Assembly (NCBI GenBank): GCA_017307505.1
Contig: JAFKEE010000016.1
Coordinates: forward strand, 248,001 to 312,000
Length of the DNA: 64,000 nt
Reading direction: 5' to 3'
Source: Acidobacteriota bacterium
GTDB lineage: Bacteria; Acidobacteriota; Terriglobia; Bryobacterales; Bryobacteraceae
The notes under the pieces are model-generated. The model saw only the letters and a list, made by a program, of their open reading frames with translations, ran no database searches and had not been told where the DNA came from. Numbering within the stretch: the first letter of the stretch is position 1; each line of letters opens with the position of its first letter. Shown here one piece after another: positions 8,568-17,245 of this stretch. The position numbers and the translations under genes were made by a program.

Positions 8568-9684
8568 CCGGTTGAACATCCTCCACATCACAGCCCGCTC
8601 AGACACGGGCGGCGGTCCTGAAGTGATCCGCCAGCTGATCGCGGGAAGCCCTCCGCACCTCCGTCATTTCGTCGCCGGCCCGGCGGCGCCCCCATACTGG
8701 GAACGCTGGGGCGGCCTGCTCGGCCCGGGATCGCTCCAACCCATTCCTGGCGGACGCTTCCACCCGCGCGTCCTCCCCAGGCTGGCGGGTTTCGCCGAAC
8801 GATCAGATATCCATCTCATTCACGCCCATGGCTTCGGCGGGGGCCTCTACGCGCGCCCTGTCGCCGCATGGCTGCGCATCCCGTGCCTTCACACATTTCA
8901 TGGCTTCTATCCGCGCGGGCTATCCGGCTTGATCCGGCAGGGCTTGGAGAACCTCCTGTCGCCGCTGACGGCCGCCGGTATAGCGGTCTCCCCCTCGGAG
9001 GCCGGTCTCATCGGACGCAGGATTCCCTGGCTGCGAGGCCGTCTCACTGTCGTGCCAAATGGAGTACCTTTCCCACTTGCTCCACCAGCCCGCCTCGCCT
9101 GTCCCCTGCGGATCGTGGCCATCAACCGCCTGGAATCCCAGAAGAATCCTCTGGCCCTGGTCCGCATAGCGGAAATCTGCGCCCACCGTATGGGTCATGG
9201 CGCCTTTCAGCTGCGGATTATCGGTGATGGGCCGCTGCGTCCGTTGGTCGAACGCGAGATCCGCACCCGCGGTCTGAGTTCCATAGTCCGTCTGCTTGGC
9301 ACGCTGCCCGATTGCGGGCAGGAACTGGCTGCGGCCTCCCTGTTCCTCTCCGCAGCGCACTGGGAGGGGATGTCGCTGGCGCTGCTGGAGGCAATGGCAC
9401 ACGGAGTCGTCCCCATCGTCTCCCGCGTGATGGGGAATGTTGACGTTGTGGAGGATGGAGTGACCGGCGTCCTCTACTGTGCGGGGGATCTGGCAGCGGC
9501 AGCCAGGTCGATTTGCCTCCTGGCCCGGGATGATTCGTGTCGCAACCGTCTGGCTCTGCAAGCTCGCTCCACAATCGAGCGGCGTTTTTCCGCCTCCAGC
9601 ACGATAGGCGCCTATTTCGCGCTCTATCGGGAACTGGCAGCAGCCGGGCAGGCGGCACCGCGGGCCATGGAGGTCCATCCATGA
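8551..9684 (+). CDS. Glycosyltransferase family 4
   Basis: A 377-residue GT4 enzyme. The N-terminus has LNILHITARSDTGGGPEVIR with the loop seen in GT-B donors, then LIHAHGFGGGLYARP and CLHTFHGFYPRG. The C-domain has RIVAINRLESQKNPLALV, LRIIGDGPLRPL and SAAHWEGMSLALLEAMAHG (EX7E). I set the start at the ATG giving MPLLND because GGAG lies seven bases before it; an ATG four codons earlier is the sequence that would supply that site. It overlaps the previous gene by 17 bases and the next by 4 (ATGA). It belongs to the polysaccharide operon. Confidence 0.87.
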   Translation: MPLLNDRLNILHITARSDTGGGPEVIRQLIAGSPPHLRHFVAGPAAPPYWERWGGLLGPGSLQPIPGGRFHPRVLPRLAGFAERSDIHLIHAHGFGGGLYARPVAAWLRIPCLHTFHGFYPRGLSGLIRQGLENLLSPLTAAGIAVSPSEAGLIGRRIPWLRGRLTVVPNGVPFPLAPPARLACPLRIVAINRLESQKNPLALVRIAEICAHRMGHGAFQLRIIGDGPLRPLVEREIRTRGLSSIVRLLGTLPDCGQELAAASLFLSAAHWEGMSLALLEAMAHGVVPIVSRVMGNVDVVEDGVTGVLYCAGDLAAAARSICLLARDDSCRNRLALQARSTIERRFSASSTIGAYFALYRELAAAGQAAPRAMEVHP

Positions 9685-10817
9685 AAGTCGCCATCGTGCA
9701 CGACTGGTCTGTCGGCTATGCGGGCTCGGAACGTGTCGTCGAGCAGCTCATTGCACTTTTTCCGCAGGCGAACCTCTACTTCGTGGCTGACTTTGTGCCC
9801 GCCGCCCAGCGCGGCTTCCTCTCGGGCCGGACCCCCACTACAACTTTTATTCAGAAGTTGCCTTGGGCCCGCCTCCTGGTCCGGAGCTACCTCCCGCTCA
9901 TGCCCATCGCCGTGGAGACCATCGACCTCTCCGGCTATGACGTGATCGTCTCCAGTTCGCACGCGGTGGCTAAGGGGGTTCTCACCGCGCCGGGCCAGGT
10001 CCATATCTGCTACTGCCATACGCCGCTGCGCTACGCCTGGGACCTGCAGCACGAGTACCTCCGCGAGGCCGGACTCACGCGCGGTCTCCGGCGCGCTGCG
10101 GCCATCACCATGCTTCATTACCTCCGGATGTGGGACGTTCGAACCGCACACGGGGTCGACTGCTTCGTCGCCAACTCCAGTTTCATCGCTTCGCGCATCC
10201 GCCGTGTCTATGGCCGCGAGTCGGTCGTAGTGCATCCCCCAGTGGATACGGACTACTTCACGCTGTCGGAAGAAAAGCGAAGCTATTACTTCACGGCTTC
10301 GCGGCTCGTCCCCTACAAGCGGATCGGCCTGCTGCTCGACACATTCCGCCAGATGCCCGGCCGCCGGCTCCTTATCGCCGGAGATGGCCCCGGCCTCGCT
10401 CGCTACCGCCGCGACGCCCCGTCAAACGTCGAAGTCCTCGGCTCTGTCCCCCGTTCATCCCTTCGCCAGCTGATGCAGCATGCACGGGCCTTTGTTTTCG
10501 CAGCGGAAGAAGATTTCGGAATCGTCCTGGCCGAAGCCCAGGCCTGCGGTACACCCGCGATCTGCTACGGGCGCGGCGGCTCGCTCGACATTGTGATCGA
10601 GGGGGAGACCGGACTGTACTTCCACCACCCCACGGCTGAGTCGCTCGGCGAGGCGATCGGCCGCTTCGAAGCCAGCACGGTCCGCTGGGATCCGCAGGCA
10701 ATCCGCCGCAACGCCCTGCGCTTCAGCATTCAGTCTTTCCGTTCCAGTTTTCTGCGGGTCTATGAATCGGCAAGATACCTGCAGCCAGAGCGGGAAGCGC
10801 TCGAGGTGGGGCGATGA
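9681..10817 (+). CDS. Glycosyltransferase family 4 (mannosyltransferase-like)
   Basis: A 378-residue GT4 enzyme. The opening VAIVHDWSVGYAGSERVVEQ and the ICYCHTPLRYAWDLQHEYL block are typical of a GT4 branch often annotated WbaZ-like mannosyltransferase or 'glycosyltransferase family 1'. The donor-binding half has YYFTASRLVPYKRIGLLLDT, RLLIAGDGPGL and FVFAAEEDFGIVLAEAQACG with both EX7E glutamates. It starts in ATGA with the previous stop and ends in ATGA with wbaP, the tightest coupling in the operon. It would act on the cytoplasmic face on an undecaprenyl-PP-linked acceptor. The sugar donor is unknown; GDP-mannose is plausible from the family. Confidence 0.88.
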   Translation: MKVAIVHDWSVGYAGSERVVEQLIALFPQANLYFVADFVPAAQRGFLSGRTPTTTFIQKLPWARLLVRSYLPLMPIAVETIDLSGYDVIVSSSHAVAKGVLTAPGQVHICYCHTPLRYAWDLQHEYLREAGLTRGLRRAAAITMLHYLRMWDVRTAHGVDCFVANSSFIASRIRRVYGRESVVVHPPVDTDYFTLSEEKRSYYFTASRLVPYKRIGLLLDTFRQMPGRRLLIAGDGPGLARYRRDAPSNVEVLGSVPRSSLRQLMQHARAFVFAAEEDFGIVLAEAQACGTPAICYGRGGSLDIVIEGETGLYFHHPTAESLGEAIGRFEASTVRWDPQAIRRNALRFSIQSFRSSFLRVYESARYLQPEREALEVGR

Positions 10818-12253
10818 GCAGTCCTGCGATCGCCGTCGGGCATCCCGGTATCGTCCGGCGCCCCAGTTCGCTCTGGGCTGCCGACTGTGCCATGGTCCTT
10901 GCCGACATCGCGGCCATCCTGTCCGCTACTCTTCTTGCGGTGCTTCTGCGCTACTGGATCGCTGGACCCTACGACCTTGGCTTCTATCTGAAGCTCATCC
11001 CAATGGCGTTGCTGCATCCGCTATCTCTTGGGATGGCCGGCATGTACCCGGCCCGGGGCCTTAATCCTGTCGCGGAACTCCGTGGCCTTTGTCAGGCTGC
11101 CACGTTCACGTTTCTGTGCCTGGCCGCCGTCACTTTTTTCCAGCGCGACGCGATCGCCTACTCCAGGCTCGCCTTGCTGCTGGCCTGGCTACTGACCATG
11201 GTGTTCAGCCCGTGCCTGCGGCAATCGGCGCGCTACAGCCTGGGCAAAGCCGGCTGCTGGGGTGCGCGCGCGGTAGTTCTGGGTTGTGGCGAAGCGGGGC
11301 GGAATCTGGCTACTGCACTCGCCGCGCAACCCTCTCTCGGTTTTGAGGTCGTGGCCATCCTCGATACCCGGCCGGACGCCTCTCCAAGCAGGGAATCGCA
11401 AGCTGCCGCCGGGCTCGAACAGGCCCCTGCACTCGCAATCGAGACTGGAGCCACGTACGCCATCCTGGCTATGCCTCAGGTTTCGGGCTCACAGCTGACT
11501 ACCCTGATTGAGCGCTACCTCTGGCCGTACAGGCATGTCCTGATTCTGCCTGGGCTCTTCGGGATCTCCAGCCTCGACACGGCCACCCGCGAGGTTGCCG
11601 GCGTGCTCGGTGTCGAAGTCAGCCACCGGTTGATTTGTCCGGCGCCGCGCTTCTTCAAGCGAATCTGCGATCTGACTCTCGCCATCGCCGGCGGTCTAGT
11701 GGCCCTCCCCCTGTTGGTCTTTCTTGCGTTGGCAATCCGGCTTACTTCCCCAGGTCCAGTCTTCTACGCGAGTCCGCGTATCGGCGAGAACGGCCGGCGT
11801 TTCCTGGCCTGGAAATTTCGCACCATGGTGGTTGGCGCCACGGAGGTCCTTCGCAGGCATCTTGATCGCTCGCCGGAGCTTCGCGCCGAATACGAACGGG
11901 AAAGTAAACTTCGGCACGACCCGCGGATCACCTGGATCGGACGCTGGCTGCGCCGCACCAGCCTGGATGAACTCCCCCAGTTGTGGAACGTGATTCGGGG
12001 TGAAATGAGCCTGGTAGGTCCGCGTCCCATCCTCGAGCATGAAATCGCCCGCTACGGTTCCTGCTACCAGCTCTACAAGAGAACGCGGCCGGGCCTTACC
12101 GGGCTCTGGCAGGTCTCCGGCCGCAACAATACTACCTACGCACAACGCCTCGGCTACGTTGAGTACTACGTCCGGAATTGGTCAGTCTGGCTGGACCTTT
12201 ACATCCTGTGCCGTACCGTCAAGGTTGTGCTGACAGGCGAGGGTGCCTATTGA
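10814..12253 (+). CDS. wbaP: Undecaprenyl-phosphate sugar phosphotransferase, WbaP type (initiates repeat unit)
   Basis: A 479-residue polyprenyl glycosylphosphotransferase in the long three-part form. Four to five N-terminal hydrophobic helices (about residues 25-135) come first, then a Rossmann-like middle domain (VVLGCGEAGRNLATAL, about 155-270), then the catalytic bacterial sugar transferase domain from about 280. That domain has a reentrant helix (LTLAIAGGLVALPLLVFLAL), SPGPVFYASPRIGENGR, LAWKFRTM, TSLDELPQLWNVIRGEMSLV and GPRP, then RPGLTGLWQVSGRN. The family loads galactose-1-P or glucose-1-P onto undecaprenyl phosphate to start a capsule, O-antigen or exopolysaccharide unit. It is the last gene of the operon. 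The WbaP name rests on architecture; the sugar is not proven. Confidence 0.9.
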   Translation: MSSPAIAVGHPGIVRRPSSLWAADCAMVLADIAAILSATLLAVLLRYWIAGPYDLGFYLKLIPMALLHPLSLGMAGMYPARGLNPVAELRGLCQAATFTFLCLAAVTFFQRDAIAYSRLALLLAWLLTMVFSPCLRQSARYSLGKAGCWGARAVVLGCGEAGRNLATALAAQPSLGFEVVAILDTRPDASPSRESQAAAGLEQAPALAIETGATYAILAMPQVSGSQLTTLIERYLWPYRHVLILPGLFGISSLDTATREVAGVLGVEVSHRLICPAPRFFKRICDLTLAIAGGLVALPLLVFLALAIRLTSPGPVFYASPRIGENGRRFLAWKFRTMVVGATEVLRRHLDRSPELRAEYERESKLRHDPRITWIGRWLRRTSLDELPQLWNVIRGEMSLVGPRPILEHEIARYGSCYQLYKRTRPGLTGLWQVSGRNNTTYAQRLGYVEYYVRNWSVWLDLYILCRTVKVVLTGEGAY

Positions 12254-12474
12254 GAACCCCTGGCGCCGGTCTGTGGCGACAAGGCCCGGATCGAAGGCCA
12301 GCCATGGAAGTGCCAGTCGCAGTTCCAGCATCGGTAGCGGCGAACACCGAGAACGGCATAGAAGTGGTCCAGGGGACCCCGGCGGTGCATGCGGCGCACG
12401 TCTATGGAGCCGTACTGGGGGCAACACAGTCTCAGAAAACGCGCCGCGTAACTCGAAACCGGAAGTGACAACAT
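12247..12474 (-). CDS. Small zinc-ribbon-like protein with one Cys replaced
   Basis: A 75-residue basic protein. The core CCPQYGSIDVRRMHRRG followed by a hydrophobic stretch and VRRYRCWNCDW looks like a small two-knuckle zinc ribbon that I associate with Acidobacteria (first knuckle usually CPxCGS, second CxxC). Here the second Cys of the first knuckle is Tyr (codon TAC, one base from TGC); an extra Cys just before might compensate. It starts 14 bases after the stop of the O-antigen-ligase-like gene, so it is probably the last gene of that leftward operon. Its 3' end overlaps the end of wbaP by 7 bases tail to tail. Function unknown. Confidence 0.6.
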   Translation of the reverse strand: MLSLPVSSYAARFLRLCCPQYGSIDVRRMHRRGPLDHFYAVLGVRRYRCWNCDWHFHGWPSIRALSPQTGARGSQ

Positions 12475-12488
12475 GGGCGCAATTCCTT

Positions 12489-13628
12489 CTACTCATCAGA
12501 AGTGGCGGCCAGCATGATCACGGCAACCACCAGTGAGGCAAAAGCCGGATTCTGGCTCATGGGGTAATCCAGCATGCCGTGCAACAGGACGACCAGCGCT
12601 CCAGCGCCCCAAAGCGACCGCAGCAACCGCGGCGCCGCCATTCCCGCAAACCCAAGCATCGCCAGCAACATGGGCACTCCGCCCTCAGCCGCCCACTGCA
12701 ACCAGTCCTGATGCGCGGTATTCACGAAAAGTCCGATATCCATATCGGCATAAGCGGGATAGACATTGGGAAAACTTCCGAGTCCAAATCCGGTGGCGGG
12801 CCTTTCAGCGATCATCGTCAAAGTCGACTTCCAGATGGGCAATCGGAGGTCCAGCCTCGGATCCAATCCAGTCAATCGCTCCAGCATGCCGGTCCAACCC
12901 GCCAGCACCCCCCCGGCCACGGCCAGAAGGGCGAGCGAAATGCCAGACCAGACCGCGGTTCTCCCACGCACCGCGCCCGAGACGTACGCCGCTGCCATGA
13001 ACAAACCCAATTCCAACAGTGCCATCAATAGCCCCGACCTGGAGGCACTGGCCAGGATCCCTCCAAACAGAAGAGCCGCCGCGGCGAACCAAAGTAGCGC
13101 CTGCTGGCGATCCTTCAGTGCCTGGAAGAGGACCACCGGGAGGACCAGTTCAACAAACTGTGCAAACTTGTTGTGATAGAGGAACGGTCCGAAGACACGC
13201 TCAGTGTAGCCGCTATCAAATAGCCAGAAAACGCGGCCGCCCGCGGTCCAGCACTGGAGGATGGACTCCAATGCCAGCACGGTCCCAAAGACCGCAAAGA
13301 GGACGCGGAAACGCCGCGCTTCTCCGGTCAGTTGCGCGGCAACAAACGCTGTCGCGAAATGCCCGGTCCAAATCAGGACGGATTCGGACGTGTTCCAACG
13401 ATCCACGCTCCAGCCAAACGCGAGTTGGCACAAACCCCAGCAAGGGACAGCGCCCAGCGGCCAAAGCAGCGGGTGCCAGCGCGGAACTCGGCCTGCCCTC
13501 CAGGCCCGGAAGACGCAAACCGCTGCCAGTAGCAGAATCCCGATCTGATACGATGCCACGGCCCACCGGTCGCGTACCCAGAGAGTCAAGATGCCCCAAG
13601 CTAAACAAAGAAATAGAGCTGTACTCAT
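12489..13628 (-). CDS. O-antigen ligase/polymerase-like membrane protein (Wzy/WaaL type)
   Basis: A 379-residue polytopic protein with about 10-12 hydrophobic segments and a large periplasmic loop carrying the Wzy_C pattern (LDLRLPIWKSTLTMIAERPA, GFGLGSFPNVYPAY, then NTAHQDWLQWAAEGG). The conserved Arg and the H-x-D/W region are those of O-antigen ligases and polysaccharide polymerases. I chose the ATG giving MSTALF because it overlaps the upstream stop (ATGA) and a membrane helix follows at once; the longer frame adds a non-membrane Pro/Gly-rich stretch. In this locus it probably polymerises or ligates the unit made by the adjacent glycosyltransferases. Polymerase and ligase cannot be told apart by sequence. 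Confidence 0.82.
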   Translation of the reverse strand: MSTALFLCLAWGILTLWVRDRWAVASYQIGILLLAAVCVFRAWRAGRVPRWHPLLWPLGAVPCWGLCQLAFGWSVDRWNTSESVLIWTGHFATAFVAAQLTGEARRFRVLFAVFGTVLALESILQCWTAGGRVFWLFDSGYTERVFGPFLYHNKFAQFVELVLPVVLFQALKDRQQALLWFAAAALLFGGILASASRSGLLMALLELGLFMAAAYVSGAVRGRTAVWSGISLALLAVAGGVLAGWTGMLERLTGLDPRLDLRLPIWKSTLTMIAERPATGFGLGSFPNVYPAYADMDIGLFVNTAHQDWLQWAAEGGVPMLLAMLGFAGMAAPRLLRSLWGAGALVVLLHGMLDYPMSQNPAFASLVVAVIMLAATSDE

Positions 13629-14866
13629 GACAATGGCTCCGCGCGCAGTTCCACACGGCGCAGGGAAACGTCGCCCTGCATCCGGATCCGCCCCGGCCGC
13701 CGGGCCGCCACCAGGGCCAGGCGCACCAGCCGGTCTCCGGGCGGCCCGTGATAGCGCTGCCGTGTCACGGTCCACTCGTCGCCCTGCAGCGGCGCCTGAT
13801 CGGATTCATAAGGCAGCGAGGTTTCGCTATCGAGGATCCTCCAGTACAGGGCGGAGTCAGCGGAATCAATGTTTTGCGTCCGCGCGTCCACCGTCAGAAT
13901 CCAGTTCCGGCCGCCCCGCAAGAAAACCCATTGCTGCAGGAGAACGGTCTCTTCGGGTTGTGATCCAGTCAAGGTAAACCGCAGCCCTTGGCCCCCGGTT
14001 AGGGTGAGGCTCGAAATGCCGTTCGTTGCTGGAACCTGCCAGTCGAAGCCGGTCTCAAGAAACGAGCCGTGCAGGTCAGGATTCGTCAGCGGCGCGTCCA
14101 CGGAAGGCGCTTCGTACGGGACCAAGTGCTTCCTGCACATCGAGATCCACAACCGGAAGGCCTCCTCCGGGCGGCCTGTCTTCGCCAGAGTCCCGATGGC
14201 ATCGATCAGCACAGGAACCGCCTCGCCACGCTCGCCGGGCCGGGCGCAGGCGACAACCGCTTCCGCGGTCGGGAGCAGCTGATCTTCCGCTGGCTGTGTC
14301 ACCAGAAACCGCAGCAGAGCCAAACGCAGGTCGAGCCGCGCCGGCAGCACCTGGCGAAGCAAAAACTCCGCCGTCGCGCCTTGCGCAAAGCACTCCCGGA
14401 ACATTGCCGTACGATCCCAAAACGAGCGATCAAAGGCTGCACTGGCCCAACGCCAGAATTCCGGCTTCCTGCCTTGCCGCGCATAAAACAGGGAAAGGCT
14501 CCAACGCGGCAGCCACAACCGGTTCAACGCGGCTCCGCGCAGCAGCAGCCGTTCTGCGGCATCCGCGTGCCCTGCTGATTCCAAAGGCATTGCGGCCGCG
14601 ACCGCCGCCTCGGCATTGCGTGGATCCAGTTCGAGGCTGTGAAGCCACACCGGCAGGGCATCTCCGCCCTCCTGTTCTCTGAGGCGGGCCGCCGCCCGCC
14701 AACACTCGGGATTCCCTCGCACGGAGCGGCACCACTGCTCCGCCCCGTATGAGGAATCGATCCGCCGCCAACCCCATTCCGCCCGGGCGCGTTGCAGGTG
14801 GAGACCGGCGGCAACAGCGAATACCAACAACAACGCCAAGGGCGCAAATCGACTCACTTTGCTCAT
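13625..14866 (-). CDS. Membrane-anchored TPR-like protein of the polysaccharide locus
   Basis: A 413-residue protein. One N-terminal helix (FAPLALLLVFAVAAGLHLQ) anchors it; residues ~45-245 are helical and Ala/Leu/Arg-rich with spacing like degenerate TPRs (LHSLELDPRNAEAAVAAAMPL). The last ~150 residues look beta-rich (GISSLTLTGGQGLRFTLTG, then RNWILTVDARTQN), like a carbohydrate-binding or jelly-roll module. This mix occurs in proteins encoded next to O-antigen-ligase genes in acidobacterial polysaccharide loci, from memory. The start giving MSKVSR places the helix at the N-terminus. It overlaps the ligase-like gene by 4 bases. It may sit in the periplasm and hold or sense polymer; that is inference. 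Confidence 0.6.
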   Translation of the reverse strand: MSKVSRFAPLALLLVFAVAAGLHLQRARAEWGWRRIDSSYGAEQWCRSVRGNPECWRAAARLREQEGGDALPVWLHSLELDPRNAEAAVAAAMPLESAGHADAAERLLLRGAALNRLWLPRWSLSLFYARQGRKPEFWRWASAAFDRSFWDRTAMFRECFAQGATAEFLLRQVLPARLDLRLALLRFLVTQPAEDQLLPTAEAVVACARPGERGEAVPVLIDAIGTLAKTGRPEEAFRLWISMCRKHLVPYEAPSVDAPLTNPDLHGSFLETGFDWQVPATNGISSLTLTGGQGLRFTLTGSQPEETVLLQQWVFLRGGRNWILTVDARTQNIDSADSALYWRILDSETSLPYESDQAPLQGDEWTVTRQRYHGPPGDRLVRLALVAARRPGRIRMQGDVSLRRVELRAEPLS

Positions 14867-14947
14867 GACTCGCCGATATGTGTAGTGGGCGCGGTTGAGA
14901 AATTCTTTCGCGGAAATCCACCACTTTGCGTAGGAAGGTTCGAGAAA

Positions 14948-15769
14948 GTGAACTGGAAACAAGTATTTGGATTAGTCGGGATGACGCTGCTCTTGGCGCT
15001 GGGCGCACTGGCGGCGAACGCAGTGATCGGGCAGGCGATCTCCCAGGGAAGCATGGATGTGGACCACGCGCTGGCAGCGGGCATCGCGCCGCTATCCAGC
15101 GGCTCGGTGGTGAAGACCGCCGAAGCCCCAGGGCGAATCGTGCTGCTGAATGGCGCGCGCGGCTCAGTCGGGCCAGCCAGCCAGGCAGAAATCTATACGG
15201 ACAGGATCGTTTTGAGGGCTGGTCAAGCGGCCATCTCTTCCGGGGCCGGCTATCGAGTCCAGGCCGTCGGGTACATCGTGGCGCCGGAGTCAGGCGCTCA
15301 AGCGAAAGTAGAGATCAGGCACGGTCAGGTAGCGGTCGGCGCGTCGAACGGTCGGGTCTCTGTCTCGAACCGGGAGGGTATTCTGCTGGCTCGGGTGAAT
15401 CCGGAAACGGCGCTCTCCTTTGAACCGGCGCCTGTCCCGGCAGCCCTATCCAAACTAACCGGTAAAGTCATGAAGCGTGGGGATCAGTTCTTTCTCACGG
15501 ACGAACTCACCCACATTGAGGTGGAACTGGTGGGCAAGGACCTGGCCTCGCTGGCAGGTCAGCGCGTGCGTGTGATGGGCAAGGCAAAGCAAGGAACCGA
15601 TCACCAAATCCTGGAGTTGATGGAGGTTAGCCGCGAAGAAGGGGCTGCCGGAAGTTCCACCGCAGCGAAGGCAGCGACAGGGGTCAGCCATGGGACGAAG
15701 ATCGGACTGGCTGTGGTGGGCGGCGCCGTCGCCGCCGCCGGAGTCAGCTTGGGTGCGATCAGCCGCTGA
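14948..15769 (+). CDS. Membrane-associated FecR-like hypothetical protein
   Basis: A 273-residue protein with an N-terminal hydrophobic helix (VFGLVGMTLLLALGALAANA), a beta-rich middle (residues ~40-160) with repeated short hydrophobic strands reminiscent of FecR/OB-like domains, a second small beta domain (LTGKVMKRGDQFFLTDE through AGQRVRVMGKA) and a C-terminal helix (TKIGLAVVGGAVAAAGVSLG). It starts at GTG, with AGGAAGG nine bases upstream; no ATG has such support. It is transcribed divergently from the TPR-like gene across an 81-base gap, so the two may share a regulatory region. Its location suggests a role in polysaccharide export or surface assembly, but no family is firmly recognised. 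Confidence 0.6.
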   Translation: MNWKQVFGLVGMTLLLALGALAANAVIGQAISQGSMDVDHALAAGIAPLSSGSVVKTAEAPGRIVLLNGARGSVGPASQAEIYTDRIVLRAGQAAISSGAGYRVQAVGYIVAPESGAQAKVEIRHGQVAVGASNGRVSVSNREGILLARVNPETALSFEPAPVPAALSKLTGKVMKRGDQFFLTDELTHIEVELVGKDLASLAGQRVRVMGKAKQGTDHQILELMEVSREEGAAGSSTAAKAATGVSHGTKIGLAVVGGAVAAAGVSLGAISR

Positions 15770-15844
15770 AGTCGTTTTCGGGAGGCGGGTGGCGGTCTTG
15801 CAGGCGCAGCCACCCACTCCGGTTCTCCCCCACAATAGGCAGTG

Positions 15845-16828
15845 ATGCCACGTGTTCTGTTTGTCTTCACGGGTGGAACCATTTCCATGCGCTTCGACCC
15901 GGCTACGGGTGGGGCCGTGCCAGCCCTGAGCGGAGAGGAGATCCTGGCCTACGACCCTGGGCTCGGGGAATTCGCTGATCTGGAAGTGATTGACTTTGGA
16001 CGCTTTCCGGGGCCACATGTGACTCCGGACCGCATATGGGCCCTCTCTGAGCTCATCGCTCAACAGTTAACCCGCCCTGAGATTGACGGCGTGGTTGTCA
16101 CTCACGGGACGGATACACTCGAGGAGACCGCCTACCTGTTGGACCTGCGGCACACGAGTCCGAAGCCCGTGGCGTTTGTTGGCGCGATCCGGAACAGTTC
16201 GGAGCTTGGCTACGACGGGCCGGCAAACCTCCGCGCCGCTTTGCGCACGGTCATCGAACCTCAGGCCCGGAATCAGGGCGTTTTCGTGGTGCTGAACCAG
16301 ATGATCCACGCTGCATCGGAGGTCACCAAAACCAGCACACAGCAACTGGATACGTTCCAGAGCCCGCTCTTCGGGCCGCTCGGATTGGTCGATGACGACC
16401 GCGTCCTGTTTGCGCGCAAGCTGGCCACTCGCCCCACAATTGACACCGCGGCCTGGGAGACTCGCGTGGACATCGTTGTGATGTATGCGGGCGCTGACAG
16501 CCGCTTCGTCGACTTCGCCCGCGAGCAGGGTGCGCAGGGCCTGGTGATCGAAGGAACCGGCCGGGGCAACGTGCCGCCTGCCGCTGTGCCCGGGATCCAA
16601 AGAGCCCTCGATGCCGGGCTCCCCGTGGTCGTCGCGTCGCGTTGCGCACATGGCCGGATCCTCGACACCTACGCGTATGCCGGAAGCGGCCACGACCTGC
16701 GTCAGCGTGGAGTGCTGCTGGCCGGCACCTTGAACCCGGCCAAGGCCCGCATTCGACTCATGCTGGCCCTCGGGTGCACGCGGGAAGCCAATCGAATCAA
16801 GCAACTGATGGAGGATGGCGCGTACTGA
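15845..16828 (+). CDS. Asparaginase/glutaminase family amidohydrolase
   Basis: A 327-residue protein of the L-asparaginase fold. VFTGGTIS carries the nucleophilic Thr and VVTHGTDTLEETAYLL the second catalytic Thr-Asp pair; RNSSELGYDGPANLRAA matches the A-M-S-x-D-G-x-x-N-L block, and the end holds AGSGHDLRQRGVLLAG and LNPAKARIRLMLAL. It has no signal peptide, so it is cytoplasmic, like type I or bacterial AnsA enzymes. It hydrolyses L-asparagine to aspartate and ammonia; relaxed amide specificity is possible. A GTG directly precedes the ATG and could also serve as start. It stands alone, downstream of the FecR-like gene and upstream of the uvrA operon. Confidence 0.87.
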   Translation: MPRVLFVFTGGTISMRFDPATGGAVPALSGEEILAYDPGLGEFADLEVIDFGRFPGPHVTPDRIWALSELIAQQLTRPEIDGVVVTHGTDTLEETAYLLDLRHTSPKPVAFVGAIRNSSELGYDGPANLRAALRTVIEPQARNQGVFVVLNQMIHAASEVTKTSTQQLDTFQSPLFGPLGLVDDDRVLFARKLATRPTIDTAAWETRVDIVVMYAGADSRFVDFAREQGAQGLVIEGTGRGNVPPAAVPGIQRALDAGLPVVVASRCAHGRILDTYAYAGSGHDLRQRGVLLAGTLNPAKARIRLMLALGCTREANRIKQLMEDGAY

Positions 16829-17026
16829 CAGATCGGGAAGAGTACCAGTTCAGAAAGATTGGGCGGCCGCAGAGCCAAGGGCCGCGTCATACAACTCTCC
16901 CATGGTTCGCCGGCAAAACCGATAGCACCTGGCATGCTGCGCTGCCGGGGGCACGCCGCAAGGGGTGCAAACTTGTTGCGCTCCGGCGATCTTTCGACAG
17001 GTGGATGCTAAACTAAGACTGCTTCC

Positions 17027-17245
17027 TTGGCCAAACTCCTGCGCATCCTCTCCGGGTTTGGATTGGTACTCCTTGGCATTCTTGGGCTGATCCTGCCTAT
17101 AATGCCGGGCTGGGTCTTCCTGATCCCTGGCCTGGTCATACTTGCCGATTACTTCCCGCCTATCCGGCGCCTGCTGAACTGGGCCAAGAGGAAGTTTGAA
17201 CAGCAGAGCGGCCGTATGCGGGACAATAGTAAGACTCCGCAATGA
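17027..17245 (+). CDS. Small PGPGW-type membrane protein
   Basis: A 72-residue protein with a hydrophobic hairpin ([20 protein letters not shown] then [16 protein letters not shown]) and a basic, polar tail ([11 protein letters not shown]). [12 protein letters not shown] is the signature of the short PGPGW/DUF454-like membrane family. The start is a TTG; an in-frame stop lies five codons upstream and no ATG exists. No Shine-Dalgarno is visible, so the message may be leaderless or the start weak. Its stop overlaps the uvrA start (ATGA), making it the leading gene of a six-gene operon. Function unknown; the family occurs next to many unrelated genes. Confidence 0.7.
   Translation: MAKLLRILSGFGLVLLGILGLILPIMPGWVFLIPGLVILADYFPPIRRLLNWAKRKFEQQSGRMRDNSKTPQ

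Noticed and set aside
15787-15815. GGGTGGC/GCCACCC hairpin before the asparaginase gene
   Set aside because: Seven base pairs with a 15-base loop and no T-run; too weak to call a terminator or regulatory element.
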